A stretch of DNA of 64,000 nucleotides from Allocatelliglobosispora scoriae. GTDB lineage: Bacteria; Actinomycetota; Actinomycetes; Mycobacteriales; Micromonosporaceae. The translations under genes and the position numbers were made by a program. Within the stretch, counting starts at the first letter, position 1. Every line of letters starts with the position of its first letter. Location: assembly GCF_014204945.1 (NCBI RefSeq), contig NZ_JACHMN010000003.1, forward strand, positions 62,001 to 126,000, given 5' to 3'. The notes under the pieces are model-generated. The model saw nothing but the letters and a program-made list of their open reading frames with translations. It ran no database searches and was not told the DNA's origin. Shown here in pieces: positions 27,054 through 35,041 of the stretch.

Positions 27054-27872
27054 CTACCCCTGCGGACCGGCGTTGCGGTGAGTGCTGCCGCCCCGCTGTG
27101 CGTCCCACACCATCCAGGGGGAATGTCCGGTATGGAACATCTCCTCCAGTTCGGCACGGTCCTTGAAGGTGTCGGCGGCCCGCCAGAAGCCCTCGTGCCG
27201 CTGCGCCATCAGCTGGCCCTTGTCGGCGAGGCGGGTGAAGGCGTGCGGCACCATGTCCTCGCCGTCGCGCAGGGCGTCGAAGATGCCCGGGCGCATGACG
27301 AAGTAGCCGCCGTTCTCCCACTTGTTGGCGTCGCGCAGCTCGCGCACCTCGGTCACGATGCCGTCGTCGCCGAACTCCACCACGTGGTGCGTGGAGGCCA
27401 CCGGTACGGCGAGCATGCTCGCGGTCGCGTCGGAGGCCCGGAATCGGGAGATCAGGTCGGGCAGGTGCACGTCGGTGAGCGTGTCGGCGTAGTTGGCGAG
27501 GAAGATCTCGTCGTCACCGATGTAGGGGCGCACCTTCGACAGCCGCTCGCCGATGGTGGCGCGCAGACCGGTGTCGATGAAGGTGATCTTCCATTCGGTG
27601 ATGTCCGTCGAGTGCAGCAGCAGGTCGCGTCCGCCCGAGGTGAGGGTGAAGTCGTTGCTCAGCGTCTCGTCGTAGTGCAGGAAGTAGTCCTTGACGGCGG
27701 CGGCGCCGTACCCGAGGCACAGGATGAATTCGGTATGTCCGTAAAAGGCGTAGTAACGCATGATGTGCCAGAGCAGCGGGCGGTCGCCGATCATCGACAT
27801 CGGCTTCGGCGCGCTGCCCTGGCCCTCCCGCATGCGCAGGCCGAAACCGCCGCAGAACAGGACTACCTTCAC
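27054..27872 (-). CDS. Sugar-1-phosphate nucleotidyltransferase, glucose-1-phosphate cytidylyltransferase type
   Basis: The 272-residue enzyme charges a sugar-1-phosphate with a nucleotide. The N-terminus VVLFCGGFGLRMREGQGSAP and KPMSMIGDRPLLWHIMRYYAFYGH match the RfbF/cytidylyltransferase group better than glucose-1-phosphate thymidylyltransferases; the active site NYADTLTD and the ENGGYFVMRPG motif are present. The usual partner CDP-glucose 4,6-dehydratase is not in the window. The GTG start overlaps the stop of the methyltransferase gene (GTGA). Confidence 0.85.
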   Translation of the reverse strand: MKVVLFCGGFGLRMREGQGSAPKPMSMIGDRPLLWHIMRYYAFYGHTEFILCLGYGAAAVKDYFLHYDETLSNDFTLTSGGRDLLLHSTDITEWKITFIDTGLRATIGERLSKVRPYIGDDEIFLANYADTLTDVHLPDLISRFRASDATASMLAVPVASTHHVVEFGDDGIVTEVRELRDANKWENGGYFVMRPGIFDALRDGEDMVPHAFTRLADKGQLMAQRHEGFWRAADTFKDRAELEEMFHTGHSPWMVWDAQRGGSTHRNAGPQG

Positions 27873-29098
27873 GGTGAGACCACCTCAAGGCTCGGGATCG
27901 GGAAGACCAGCCGGCCGCCCCACTCGCCGACGTAGGCGAGCTGCGCCGTCAGCTCCTCGCGGAGGTTCCACGGCAGGATCAGCACGTAATCCGGCCTGGT
28001 CTCCGCGATGCGCTCCGGCGCGTAGATCGGGATGTGGGTGCCGGGCAGGAACATGTCGTGCTTGTGCGGCGACCGGTCGACCGTGTAGCTGAGCAGGTCC
28101 GACCGGATGCCACAGTGGTTGAGCAGGGTGTTTCCCTTGCCAGGTGCACCATAGCCGACGACGGTCTTGCCCTCGGCCCGCGCTGTGAGGAGAAACTCCA
28201 CGAGGTCCTGCTTGATCCGGAAGACCGACTCGGCGAAGCCCCGGTGGCCCTCGACCGTGTGCAGCCCGGCCTCGGCCTCGGCGGCCAGGACCTCCTTGAC
28301 CGCGGCGCTCGGGCTGTGGCCGTCGCCGGTGTGGCGCGCGTGCACCCGCAGCGAACCGCCGTGCGTGCTCAGCTCCTCGACGTCCACCACCGTCAGGCCG
28401 GCCGTGGCGAGCGCGCGCTGGGCCGTCAGCAGCGACAGGTAGTGGTAGTGCTCGTGGTAGATCGTGTCGAACTGGTTGCGCTCGATCAGCCGCAGCAGGT
28501 GCGGGAACTCCAGCGTGACCAGGCCCTCCGGCTTGACCAGGTTGGCGAGGCCCTGCGAGAACCCGATCAGGTCCGGGATGTGTGCGTAGACGTTGTTGCC
28601 CGCGACCAGGTCGGCCCGGCCGTGCTTGGCGGCGAGCGCGGCACCGGTCTCGGCACCGAGGAACTCGACCTCGGTGCGGATGCCCTTGCCGCGGGCCACC
28701 TCGGCGACGTTGCCGGCGGGCTCGACGCCCAGCACCGGTACGCCGGCCGCGACGAAGTGCTGGAGCAGGTAACCGTCGTTGCTCGCCACCTCTGTGACAA
28801 GGCTCTCAGCGCCCAGGCCGAGCTTGTCGATCATGGTGCTGGCGTACCGGCCGGCGTGCGCGACCCACGACGTGGAGTAGGAGGAGAAGTAGGCGTAATC
28901 GGAGAAGATCTCCTCGCCGGGCACGTAGGCGGGCAGCTGAACCAGCAGGCACTCGTGGCAGATCCGGACATTCAACGGGTAGAACGACTCCCGGTCGTCC
29001 AATTGATCCCCCCGAAGGAAGCTTTCACACAACGGCGACATGCCAAGGTCGACGAAAGTCTCCGTCAACGTGGTCCCGCACAGCCGACAGTCGGCCAT
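27869..29098 (-). CDS. C-methyltransferase of the NovU/TylCIII group
   Basis: The 409-residue enzyme probably adds a methyl group to carbon 3 of a nucleotide-linked 4-keto-deoxysugar. It has the N-terminal zinc site CRLCG ... ICHECLL, the motif LGMSPLCESFL, the SAM domain with VTEVASNDGYLLQHF and EFPHLLRLIERNQFDTIYHE, and a C-terminal domain with VGYGAPGKGNTLLNHCGI, all classical for the family. It is the first gene of the 29.1-26.4 kb minus-strand operon with the nucleotidyltransferase and deacetylase. The ATG is preceded by GGAGGTGTG. Confidence 0.9.
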   Translation of the reverse strand: MADCRLCGTTLTETFVDLGMSPLCESFLRGDQLDDRESFYPLNVRICHECLLVQLPAYVPGEEIFSDYAYFSSYSTSWVAHAGRYASTMIDKLGLGAESLVTEVASNDGYLLQHFVAAGVPVLGVEPAGNVAEVARGKGIRTEVEFLGAETGAALAAKHGRADLVAGNNVYAHIPDLIGFSQGLANLVKPEGLVTLEFPHLLRLIERNQFDTIYHEHYHYLSLLTAQRALATAGLTVVDVEELSTHGGSLRVHARHTGDGHSPSAAVKEVLAAEAEAGLHTVEGHRGFAESVFRIKQDLVEFLLTARAEGKTVVGYGAPGKGNTLLNHCGIRSDLLSYTVDRSPHKHDMFLPGTHIPIYAPERIAETRPDYVLILPWNLREELTAQLAYVGEWGGRLVFPIPSLEVVSP

Positions 29099-29250
29099 CA
29101 CACCTCCAGCGAACGAGCCTCGATCGGGCGCCTCCGCCCTGCTCAGGCAGGCACGGTATCCAATCAGCCAACAGGCACGATGGCAGAGTCGACAATCCGT
29201 CACAGGAGGCCGGGATGCTGGCTGTCCGGCCTAGAGTAATTGATCATGCA

Positions 29251-29276
29251 TGGCGGTACTCTGTGGCGATACTCTG
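29251..29276 (+). promoter_or_regulatory. Back-to-back 13-bp direct repeat with two TACTCT hexamers
   Basis: TGGCGGTACTCTG and TGGCGATACTCTG are adjacent and differ at one base. Each holds a TACTCT that fits a -10 element. They lie about 85 bases before the Wzz-like gene and may be a duplicated promoter or a repressor/activator site. The rest of the 29099-29360 gap shows nothing else distinct. Confidence 0.4.
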
Positions 29277-29360
29277 GGCGTCGCACGCGGACGGACGCCT
29301 CGGCGCCCTGACTCGCAGGTGCCAGATCTGTTGCCCCCCGGAACCGAGGACGAGACGAAC

Positions 29361-30263
29361 ATGGATATCTGGGAGATCGCCAAGGTTGTGGCTCGGCGGT
29401 GGTTGGTCACCGTGCCGCTGCTGCTGCTTACCTTCGGCGCGATGGCCTACATCGCGGTGAGCATCAAGCCCGACTACACGGCGACGGGCAATCTGAGCCT
29501 GCTCGATCCGAGCGTGGTCGTGGACCCGACGACCGGCGGCGGCACCACCCGCAAAGTCAATCCATGGACCACCAGCTCGCTCACGGACGCCGCGATCGTG
29601 CGTCTGCGCAACAAGGCGGTGCACGACCAGGTCGCCGACGACGGTTACGTCGGCGAGTGGGAGGCCGACACCGACCTGCGCTTCGGATCGGTCATCACCA
29701 TCAAGACCACCGCTCCCACCAAGGAGCAGGCACAGCTCACCACCCGTTACATCATGGACATCATCGCCGCCGACGTGAAGTCCCGCCAGGCGCAGTACCG
29801 GCTGCAGTCGGGCGAAGAGGTCACGACCATCGCCTTCGACAACGGCGACAGCATCACGACCGAGACCGGCAAGATGAAGCGCACGCTCATCGCCGTCTTC
29901 GGCATCGGCCTCATCATCAGCGCCACCGCCGCCATCGGCTACGACAGCCTGCACCGCCGCCGCAACCCGGGCCTCGCGGTGCCGACCCACGCCCAGCAGC
30001 GGGCGATCTCGCTCGCCGGTGGCGGGGTGAAGACGGCGAAGGCCGCCGCTGCCGCGCCGGTCCAGTCGCGGTCGTCGGAGGAGAAGCCGCCGCCGTCGAT
30101 CAACGTGAAGTACATGGGTGCTGACGGCTCGTCCGACCAGACGACGATCGGTCTGATCCCGCCGCCGCAGCAGGACGACTCGACGATCATCATGCCCATC
30201 GTCAGTGCCGGCCTCGGCCCGTCGGCACCGGTGGCGGGCGGCAAGGACAAGCAGAAGAAATGA
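29361..30263 (+). CDS. Wzz/chain-length-determinant-like membrane protein
   Basis: The 300-residue protein has two membrane helices: one at about residues 17-35 (VTVPLLLLTFGAMAYIAV) and one at about 175-195 (IAVFGIGLIISATAAIGY), with an extracytoplasmic loop between them. That topology is typical of Wzz-type chain-length regulators. The cytoplasmic C-terminal tail (about 100 residues, Pro/Ala/Ser/Gln-rich) lacks the Walker A/B and tyrosine cluster of a tyrosine autokinase. The ATG has GAGGACGAGACGAAC upstream. Its stop overlaps the start of the polymerase (ATGA). Confidence 0.72.
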   Translation: MDIWEIAKVVARRWLVTVPLLLLTFGAMAYIAVSIKPDYTATGNLSLLDPSVVVDPTTGGGTTRKVNPWTTSSLTDAAIVRLRNKAVHDQVADDGYVGEWEADTDLRFGSVITIKTTAPTKEQAQLTTRYIMDIIAADVKSRQAQYRLQSGEEVTTIAFDNGDSITTETGKMKRTLIAVFGIGLIISATAAIGYDSLHRRRNPGLAVPTHAQQRAISLAGGGVKTAKAAAAAPVQSRSSEEKPPPSINVKYMGADGSSDQTTIGLIPPPQQDDSTIIMPIVSAGLGPSAPVAGGKDKQKK

Positions 30264-31633
30264 CCGCGACCGGCATCGGCGCCTATGCGGACTTCGATCC
30301 GAGCGAGGTGTCCGAGGGGACGTACGCGTCGCGGATGCGCCGCCACGTCATCGATGTGGCATCGGTCCTGAATCTGCTGATCATCCTGCTGATGCTGCTG
30401 CCGTCGCGGCTCATCGTGCCCCAGATGTCCAACTTCGGCCGCCCGGCGCTGGTGCTCGGCATGCTGCTGATGGCGATCTGGGTGGTGGCCCGGGTGCACC
30501 CCGGGCTCACCGTCCGGGGCCACCAACCGATGCGCTGGGTCTCGCTCATCTTCGTGCTATCGCTGCTCGCCTCCTATGTCGCGGGCGGGATGCGCGGGTT
30601 GCCACCGCTGGAGTCGAGCGGCGCGGACCGCGAGCTCATCCTGTGGATGATCTTCCTGGGAGTGGTGCTCGCGGCGGCGGACGGCATCGCGACGATGGTC
30701 CGCTTCGAGGACCTCGTCCGCATGCTGGTCTGGTGCGGCGGCCTGATGGGCCTCATCGGCAACCTGCAGTTCGCCCTGAATTTCGATGTCACGCAGTACA
30801 TGAAGTTCCCCGGCCTGCAGCTCATCGCCGAGCTCGAGGGTCTGGAGGCGCGCAGCGGTTTCTACCGGGTCGCGAGCACCGCGACGCACTACATCGAGTT
30901 CTCCGTCGTCATGGCGATGCTGCTGCCGCTCGGCATCCACCTGGTGCGCTTCGGCAAGACCCGGCCGCTGCGGCAGGCCGCCGGAGCCGCATCGCTCCTG
31001 ATGGCGTCGGCGGTGCCGATCACCCTGTCCCGCTCCGGCATGCTCGCGGCCCTGGCGGCTGCGGTGATCCTCTTCCCGTTCTGGCCCAACCGCACCCGCT
31101 TCAACATCGGCGTCGTCTCGCTCGGGATGATCGCGGGCATGGCGCTCGTCCGGCCGGGCTTCATCGGCACCCTGCTCGGACTCTTCTCCAACATGTCCGA
31201 CGACCCGAGCATCGAGGGCCGCACCAGCGACTACGACATCGTCTTCTCCTATGTCCGCGAGGCGCCCTGGTTCGGCCGCGGCTATGGCACCTTCATTCCG
31301 AAGCTCTACATCATCCTGGACAACCAGTGGCTCGGGCAGCTCGTCAGCGGCGGCTACGTCGGCCTCTTCGCGCTGGCCCTGCTGCACATCACCGCGATCG
31401 TGCTGGCGATCTTCATCTACCGCCGGTCGACGACCCCCGAGGGCAAGCACCTCGCGCTCTGCTTCGTCGCCGTGCAGGTCATCGCGATGCTCGCCGGTGC
31501 GACCTTCGACTCGTTCGGCTTCACCACGTTCAGCACGACGTTTGCCCTGCTCACCGGCATGACCGGTGCGCTGTGGCGGCTGACCCACCCGGACAGGAAG
31601 ATCAGACACACGGTGCACGGCGGGTTGGGGTAG
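30260..31633 (+). CDS. Wzy-type polysaccharide polymerase / O-antigen ligase family protein
   Basis: A polytopic protein of 457 residues with about 11-12 helices, starting near residue 35 (VASVLNLLIILLMLLPSRL). The large extracytoplasmic loop (about 280-360) contains GRTSDYDIVFSYVREAPWFGRGYG, which matches the conserved Wzy_C signature (R...W...I..P..G.G). It should join repeat units after flipping by the protein at 21553. It is coupled to the Wzz-like gene, which would set chain length. Confidence 0.85.
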   Translation: MTATGIGAYADFDPSEVSEGTYASRMRRHVIDVASVLNLLIILLMLLPSRLIVPQMSNFGRPALVLGMLLMAIWVVARVHPGLTVRGHQPMRWVSLIFVLSLLASYVAGGMRGLPPLESSGADRELILWMIFLGVVLAAADGIATMVRFEDLVRMLVWCGGLMGLIGNLQFALNFDVTQYMKFPGLQLIAELEGLEARSGFYRVASTATHYIEFSVVMAMLLPLGIHLVRFGKTRPLRQAAGAASLLMASAVPITLSRSGMLAALAAAVILFPFWPNRTRFNIGVVSLGMIAGMALVRPGFIGTLLGLFSNMSDDPSIEGRTSDYDIVFSYVREAPWFGRGYGTFIPKLYIILDNQWLGQLVSGGYVGLFALALLHITAIVLAIFIYRRSTTPEGKHLALCFVAVQVIAMLAGATFDSFGFTTFSTTFALLTGMTGALWRLTHPDRKIRHTVHGGLG

Positions 31634-31647
31634 CGCTCCTCCCCGGC

Positions 31648-31726
31648 CTTGATCGCGTTGTTTCACGGAAACAGCCCCCTCCGAGTCATCGGGAGGGGGC
31701 TGTTTCCGTGAAACAACGCGATCAAG
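31648..31726 (+). repeat. Long inverted repeat D between convergent genes
   Basis: CTTGATCGCGTTGTTTCACG opens a 34-bp arm; the stem pairs almost perfectly around GAGTCATC. It probably acts as a bidirectional terminator for the convergent polymerase and amidotransferase genes. No second copy is seen in the window. Confidence 0.85.
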
Positions 31727-31743
31727 CGCTGCCCGGCGGAGCG

Positions 31744-33522
31744 TCAGCGCGGCGCGGTGGTGCTCGCCGCGACCACGTTGATGAGGAACGCCATCGTCGT
31801 CGGCTCGGCGGTGTGCTCGCCCTTGAGCAGGCCGTCCACCCACTGCTGACGCAGCATCGGCGCCGACCGCAGCGCCTCCACCGTGCCCGGGGCCTGCCGC
31901 CAGTGCGCCAGGACGAGGCCGGACATGGTCGACGCACCGAACTGGGCCCGCCGCGACCGGGTCAGCCGCTGCTGGATCTTGCGGACCGCCTTGCGCGCCG
32001 TCAGCCGCCCCGTGGCGAGCCGGGTCGCAGCAGTTCGCCGGCCCAGCTTCGCCGGGATCAGCCCCGAGTCGAGCGGCGTCAACGCCAGCTCCCGATCGAG
32101 GTGGGTCATGAGGCGGCCCAGCAGCAGCGAATCCCGCTTCTCCGCGGGTGCCACTGCCAGCGCCAGCTCGATGAAACGCCGGTCGAACATCGGGTTGATG
32201 AAGTGCCGTCGCACCGCGGCGACCGTACCGTGCGCGGCCGCCCAGCGGTGCATCCGGTGGAAGAGGTAGAACTCGTCGGTCGCGCGCAGCCAGTCGCCCG
32301 AGCCGATGACGGTGTTCAGCTTTGCCAGCGTCGACGAGCGCGCCTCGTCGAGCCAGCCGGGCTCCAGCGCGTCGGCGGTGACCGCCTCGTTGCTGAAGAG
32401 CCGCCACTTGGCGAGCCGCTCCACCAGCTGCGGTGATGTCGCCGCGCCGGCGGGCTGGCCGGCGTAGTAGAAGCCGCGGGCGACCTCGCCGCCGAGCCCG
32501 GAGAGGCGGTGTCCCTGGTCGAGGTGCGACTCGGCGAGCAGCAGCGGCGCCAGCGCCAGCGGGCTCGCCATGCACTCCAGCGCCTCGGCCGACGCGATGG
32601 CGAGGCGGTGCGCCTCGGCCGGGGTCGGCAGCGGCTGCGAGTCGAGCAGGTGCACGTGGTGGCGGATGCCGTAGCGGGCGGAGAGCTTCGCCGCGATCGT
32701 CGCGTCGGGCCCGCCGCCGGAGTCCAGGGTCAGCGCCCGCAGCCCGTTGCGCCGGGCCACCGGGATGGCGCCGAGCAGGATGCGCGAGTCGTGACCGCCC
32801 GTGAGCTGCAGCACCGTGTCGGGGTGATCGTCCAGGTAGGCGGTCTGGAACCCGGTCAGGATCTCCGCCATCTCGGCGACCGCGTCGTCCAGCGCCGGCA
32901 CCACGCCGTCACTCGCGGGCGGCTCGGCATAGGTGCGGAACTCCAGCTGCCCGGCCCGCAGCGTCGCGATCGTGGCCGGCGGCAGCACCCGGACACCCGC
33001 GAAGATCGTCGTATCGGAGACCTGCCAGCCCACCAGCGCCTGCGTACCGAGGCCGCCGTCGTCGAACGCCGCTCCGGCCAGGGCCGCCAGCGCGCGGGCG
33101 CTCGTCGAGACCGCGGCGATCCCGTCGCCCCGCCACCAGTAGAGCTGGCGGAACCCGAGCCAGTCGGTCGCGACCACCGTGGGTCCGCCGGCCGCGGCGC
33201 GGTGCGCCACCGCGAAGGGCGGCAGCACGTCGGTCAGGCCACGCGGGTCGCCGCCGGGCGCCAGCATCGCCGCCAGGTCCGCGGTGGAGACGTCTCCCCG
33301 TCGAGTACGCCCAGCACGGCTCAACAGCACGGTGAATGCCGCACCGGCGTCCGCGCCGAGATCGTCACCCGCGTCGGCACCGGCGAAGGCGATCCAGCCG
33401 TCCGGATCGGTGCGCACGTGATCGACGGTGGTGTCATCGTCACTGAGCTGGGCCAGAACGGACGGCGTGGGGGTCGTGGCGTCGTGCCGGGGCGCGACGG
33501 AGACCGCTAGGAATGCCCTCAT
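31744..33522 (-). CDS. Asparagine-synthetase-like ATP-pyrophosphatase without glutaminase Cys
   Basis: The 592-residue protein has the two-domain plan of class B asparagine synthetases, but residue 2 is Arg, not the catalytic Cys, so glutamine hydrolysis is unlikely. The synthetase domain starts at about 215 with the PP-loop LQLTGGHDSRILL (Ser246 in TGGHDS, a variant of SGGxDS). Relatives in glycan loci are thought to amidate uronic acids or make related amides. It lies convergent to the polymerase and next to the coiled-coil gene. AACCTA at 33531-33536 (TAGGTT on the minus strand) could be its -10, with a gap of eight bases. Confidence 0.75.
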   Translation of the reverse strand: MRAFLAVSVAPRHDATTPTPSVLAQLSDDDTTVDHVRTDPDGWIAFAGADAGDDLGADAGAAFTVLLSRAGRTRRGDVSTADLAAMLAPGGDPRGLTDVLPPFAVAHRAAAGGPTVVATDWLGFRQLYWWRGDGIAAVSTSARALAALAGAAFDDGGLGTQALVGWQVSDTTIFAGVRVLPPATIATLRAGQLEFRTYAEPPASDGVVPALDDAVAEMAEILTGFQTAYLDDHPDTVLQLTGGHDSRILLGAIPVARRNGLRALTLDSGGGPDATIAAKLSARYGIRHHVHLLDSQPLPTPAEAHRLAIASAEALECMASPLALAPLLLAESHLDQGHRLSGLGGEVARGFYYAGQPAGAATSPQLVERLAKWRLFSNEAVTADALEPGWLDEARSSTLAKLNTVIGSGDWLRATDEFYLFHRMHRWAAAHGTVAAVRRHFINPMFDRRFIELALAVAPAEKRDSLLLGRLMTHLDRELALTPLDSGLIPAKLGRRTAATRLATGRLTARKAVRKIQQRLTRSRRAQFGASTMSGLVLAHWRQAPGTVEALRSAPMLRQQWVDGLLKGEHTAEPTTMAFLINVVAASTTAPR

Positions 33523-33530
33523 CGGGCCGC

Positions 33531-33536
33531 AACCTA
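33531..33536 (-). promoter_or_regulatory. -10-like TAGGTT near a possible leaderless start
   Basis: TAGGTT on the minus strand lies eight bases before the ATG at 33522, slightly longer than the usual 6-7. Support is weak. Confidence 0.25.
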
Positions 33537-33572
33537 CCGGGTCGACGGGTCGATCACCAACAGGTCAGTCGG

Positions 33573-34922
33573 CTACCCGACCGACGGCGCGTCGGCGGTC
33601 TCCGGCTTGTCCCCGTCCGTGGCCGCCTGCTCGGGTTCGGGCGAAGCCGCTGCCTGCTGCTTCGGCTGGGGCTGAGCGGACGGGGTCCTCGGCGTGGCGG
33701 CCTTGGATCCGCCGTCGGCGGCGGTCGCCGCGGAATCGGCGGTCGCGACGGCGTCAGCGGAGACAACCTGGTCGGCATCGCCGGCGGCCGTGGCGTCGGC
33801 TGCCGTGTCGGCAGTGCCGGTGCTCGCGGCCGACACACCGGCGGCACTCGCGGTCCCGGTGGCCGTGGCCGTGGCGGTGGCGCGCTGGTCGGCGGCCTTC
33901 TGCTCGGCGGCGGCGCGCAGGGCGTCCTCGGTCGCCTTCTGCGCCTCCGCGAGGCGGGCCCGCTCGGCGGCGAGCTGCCCACGCAGCTCGCCGAGCCGGT
34001 GCTGGATCTGTTCGGACTCGGCCTTGGCGGCGGTGAGGCGCTCGGTCAGCTCGGCGATCGTCGCCTGGATGGTGACCACGGTGCGCTGCTCGGCGGCCGT
34101 GAGCTCCTTGACCTTGGCGAGCTCCTGCTCGGACGAGGTCCGCCGGGAGGACGCCTCAGCGGTGATCTTGTCGGCGGCCGCCTTCGCCTCGGCCCGGACC
34201 TTGTCGGCCTCGGCCTTCGCGGCTGCCGCGATCTTCGCTGCTTCGGCCTGGGTGTCGGCGGTGAGCTTCGCAGCGGCGGCCTGCGTCTCGGCGGTGAGCT
34301 TCGTGGCGGCGGCCTGTGCGTCGGCGGCGAGCTTCTGCGCGTCGGCCTGTGCCTTGGCGCGCAGTGCGGTGACCTCGCGGTTGGCCACGTCGATCGTGTT
34401 GCGCGCGTCGGAGTTGGCCTTGTGGATCGCCATCTGCGTGTCCTGGCGGCGTTGCTCGTCGGAGAGCTGCTCGTCGTTGCGGCGGGCGGCGAGGGCGATC
34501 TCGAAGTCGCGGATCGCGGCGGCGGCCCGCTCACGCGCGTCGCTCAGGGTCCGCTCGGCCTCGGCGCGATCGTCGATGGCCTGCTGGCGCGCCTCGACGA
34601 GGATCGCCTCGGCCTGATCCTCGGCGAGCCCGAGGATCTGCTCGACGCGCTGGCCGAGGTGGCGGAAGGAGACCTTGGCGGGCAGCTGTCCGCGCCGGGC
34701 GGCGTCGGTCGCCTCGACCTGCAACCGTTGCACGTGCCCGGCGAGCGCCTCGATCTGATTGAAGGCCTGTTCTCGCTCGGCGGCGAGGGTGGCGACTTCG
34801 GCCTCCACCTGATTGACATAGCGGTCCACCTGCTTCTTGTCGTAGCCCCGGAGGACGACATCGAAGCTTGGTTCGGTGGCAACGCCTTCACCGAGTGTGA
34901 ACAGATCTCCGCCTTGCGACAT
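33573..34922 (-). CDS. DivIVA-domain coiled-coil protein (polarity/cytoskeleton type)
   Basis: The 449-residue protein begins with a DivIVA-like N-terminus (FDVVLRGYDKKQVDRYVNQV), followed by LGQRVEQILGLAEDQAEAIL and a long coiled coil of Ala/Glu/Lys/Arg repeats (LTAETQAAAAKLTADTQAEA region) to about residue 340. The C-terminal 110 residues are low-complexity Ala/Thr/Ser/Pro. It closely resembles the next gene, so they are tandem paralogues. In Streptomyces the coiled-coil proteins Scy and FilP are encoded beside mce, thiolase and meaB homologues and organise the hyphal tip; the neighbourhood here is similar. The ATG at 34922 has GAGGATGAGG just upstream. Confidence 0.8.
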   Translation of the reverse strand: MSQGGDLFTLGEGVATEPSFDVVLRGYDKKQVDRYVNQVEAEVATLAAEREQAFNQIEALAGHVQRLQVEATDAARRGQLPAKVSFRHLGQRVEQILGLAEDQAEAILVEARQQAIDDRAEAERTLSDARERAAAAIRDFEIALAARRNDEQLSDEQRRQDTQMAIHKANSDARNTIDVANREVTALRAKAQADAQKLAADAQAAATKLTAETQAAAAKLTADTQAEAAKIAAAAKAEADKVRAEAKAAADKITAEASSRRTSSEQELAKVKELTAAEQRTVVTIQATIAELTERLTAAKAESEQIQHRLGELRGQLAAERARLAEAQKATEDALRAAAEQKAADQRATATATATGTASAAGVSAASTGTADTAADATAAGDADQVVSADAVATADSAATAADGGSKAATPRTPSAQPQPKQQAAASPEPEQAATDGDKPETADAPSVG

Positions 34923-35041
34923 TGCCTCATCCTCACACGCATCGCCCCGTCCCGCACGGCTACACACCGGCGGAACGAGGCGATGGTTGTTGCTGTGGTT
35001 CTGTTTTGCCCCGGATCAGGAAATGCTAACCAAGAGTGGGA

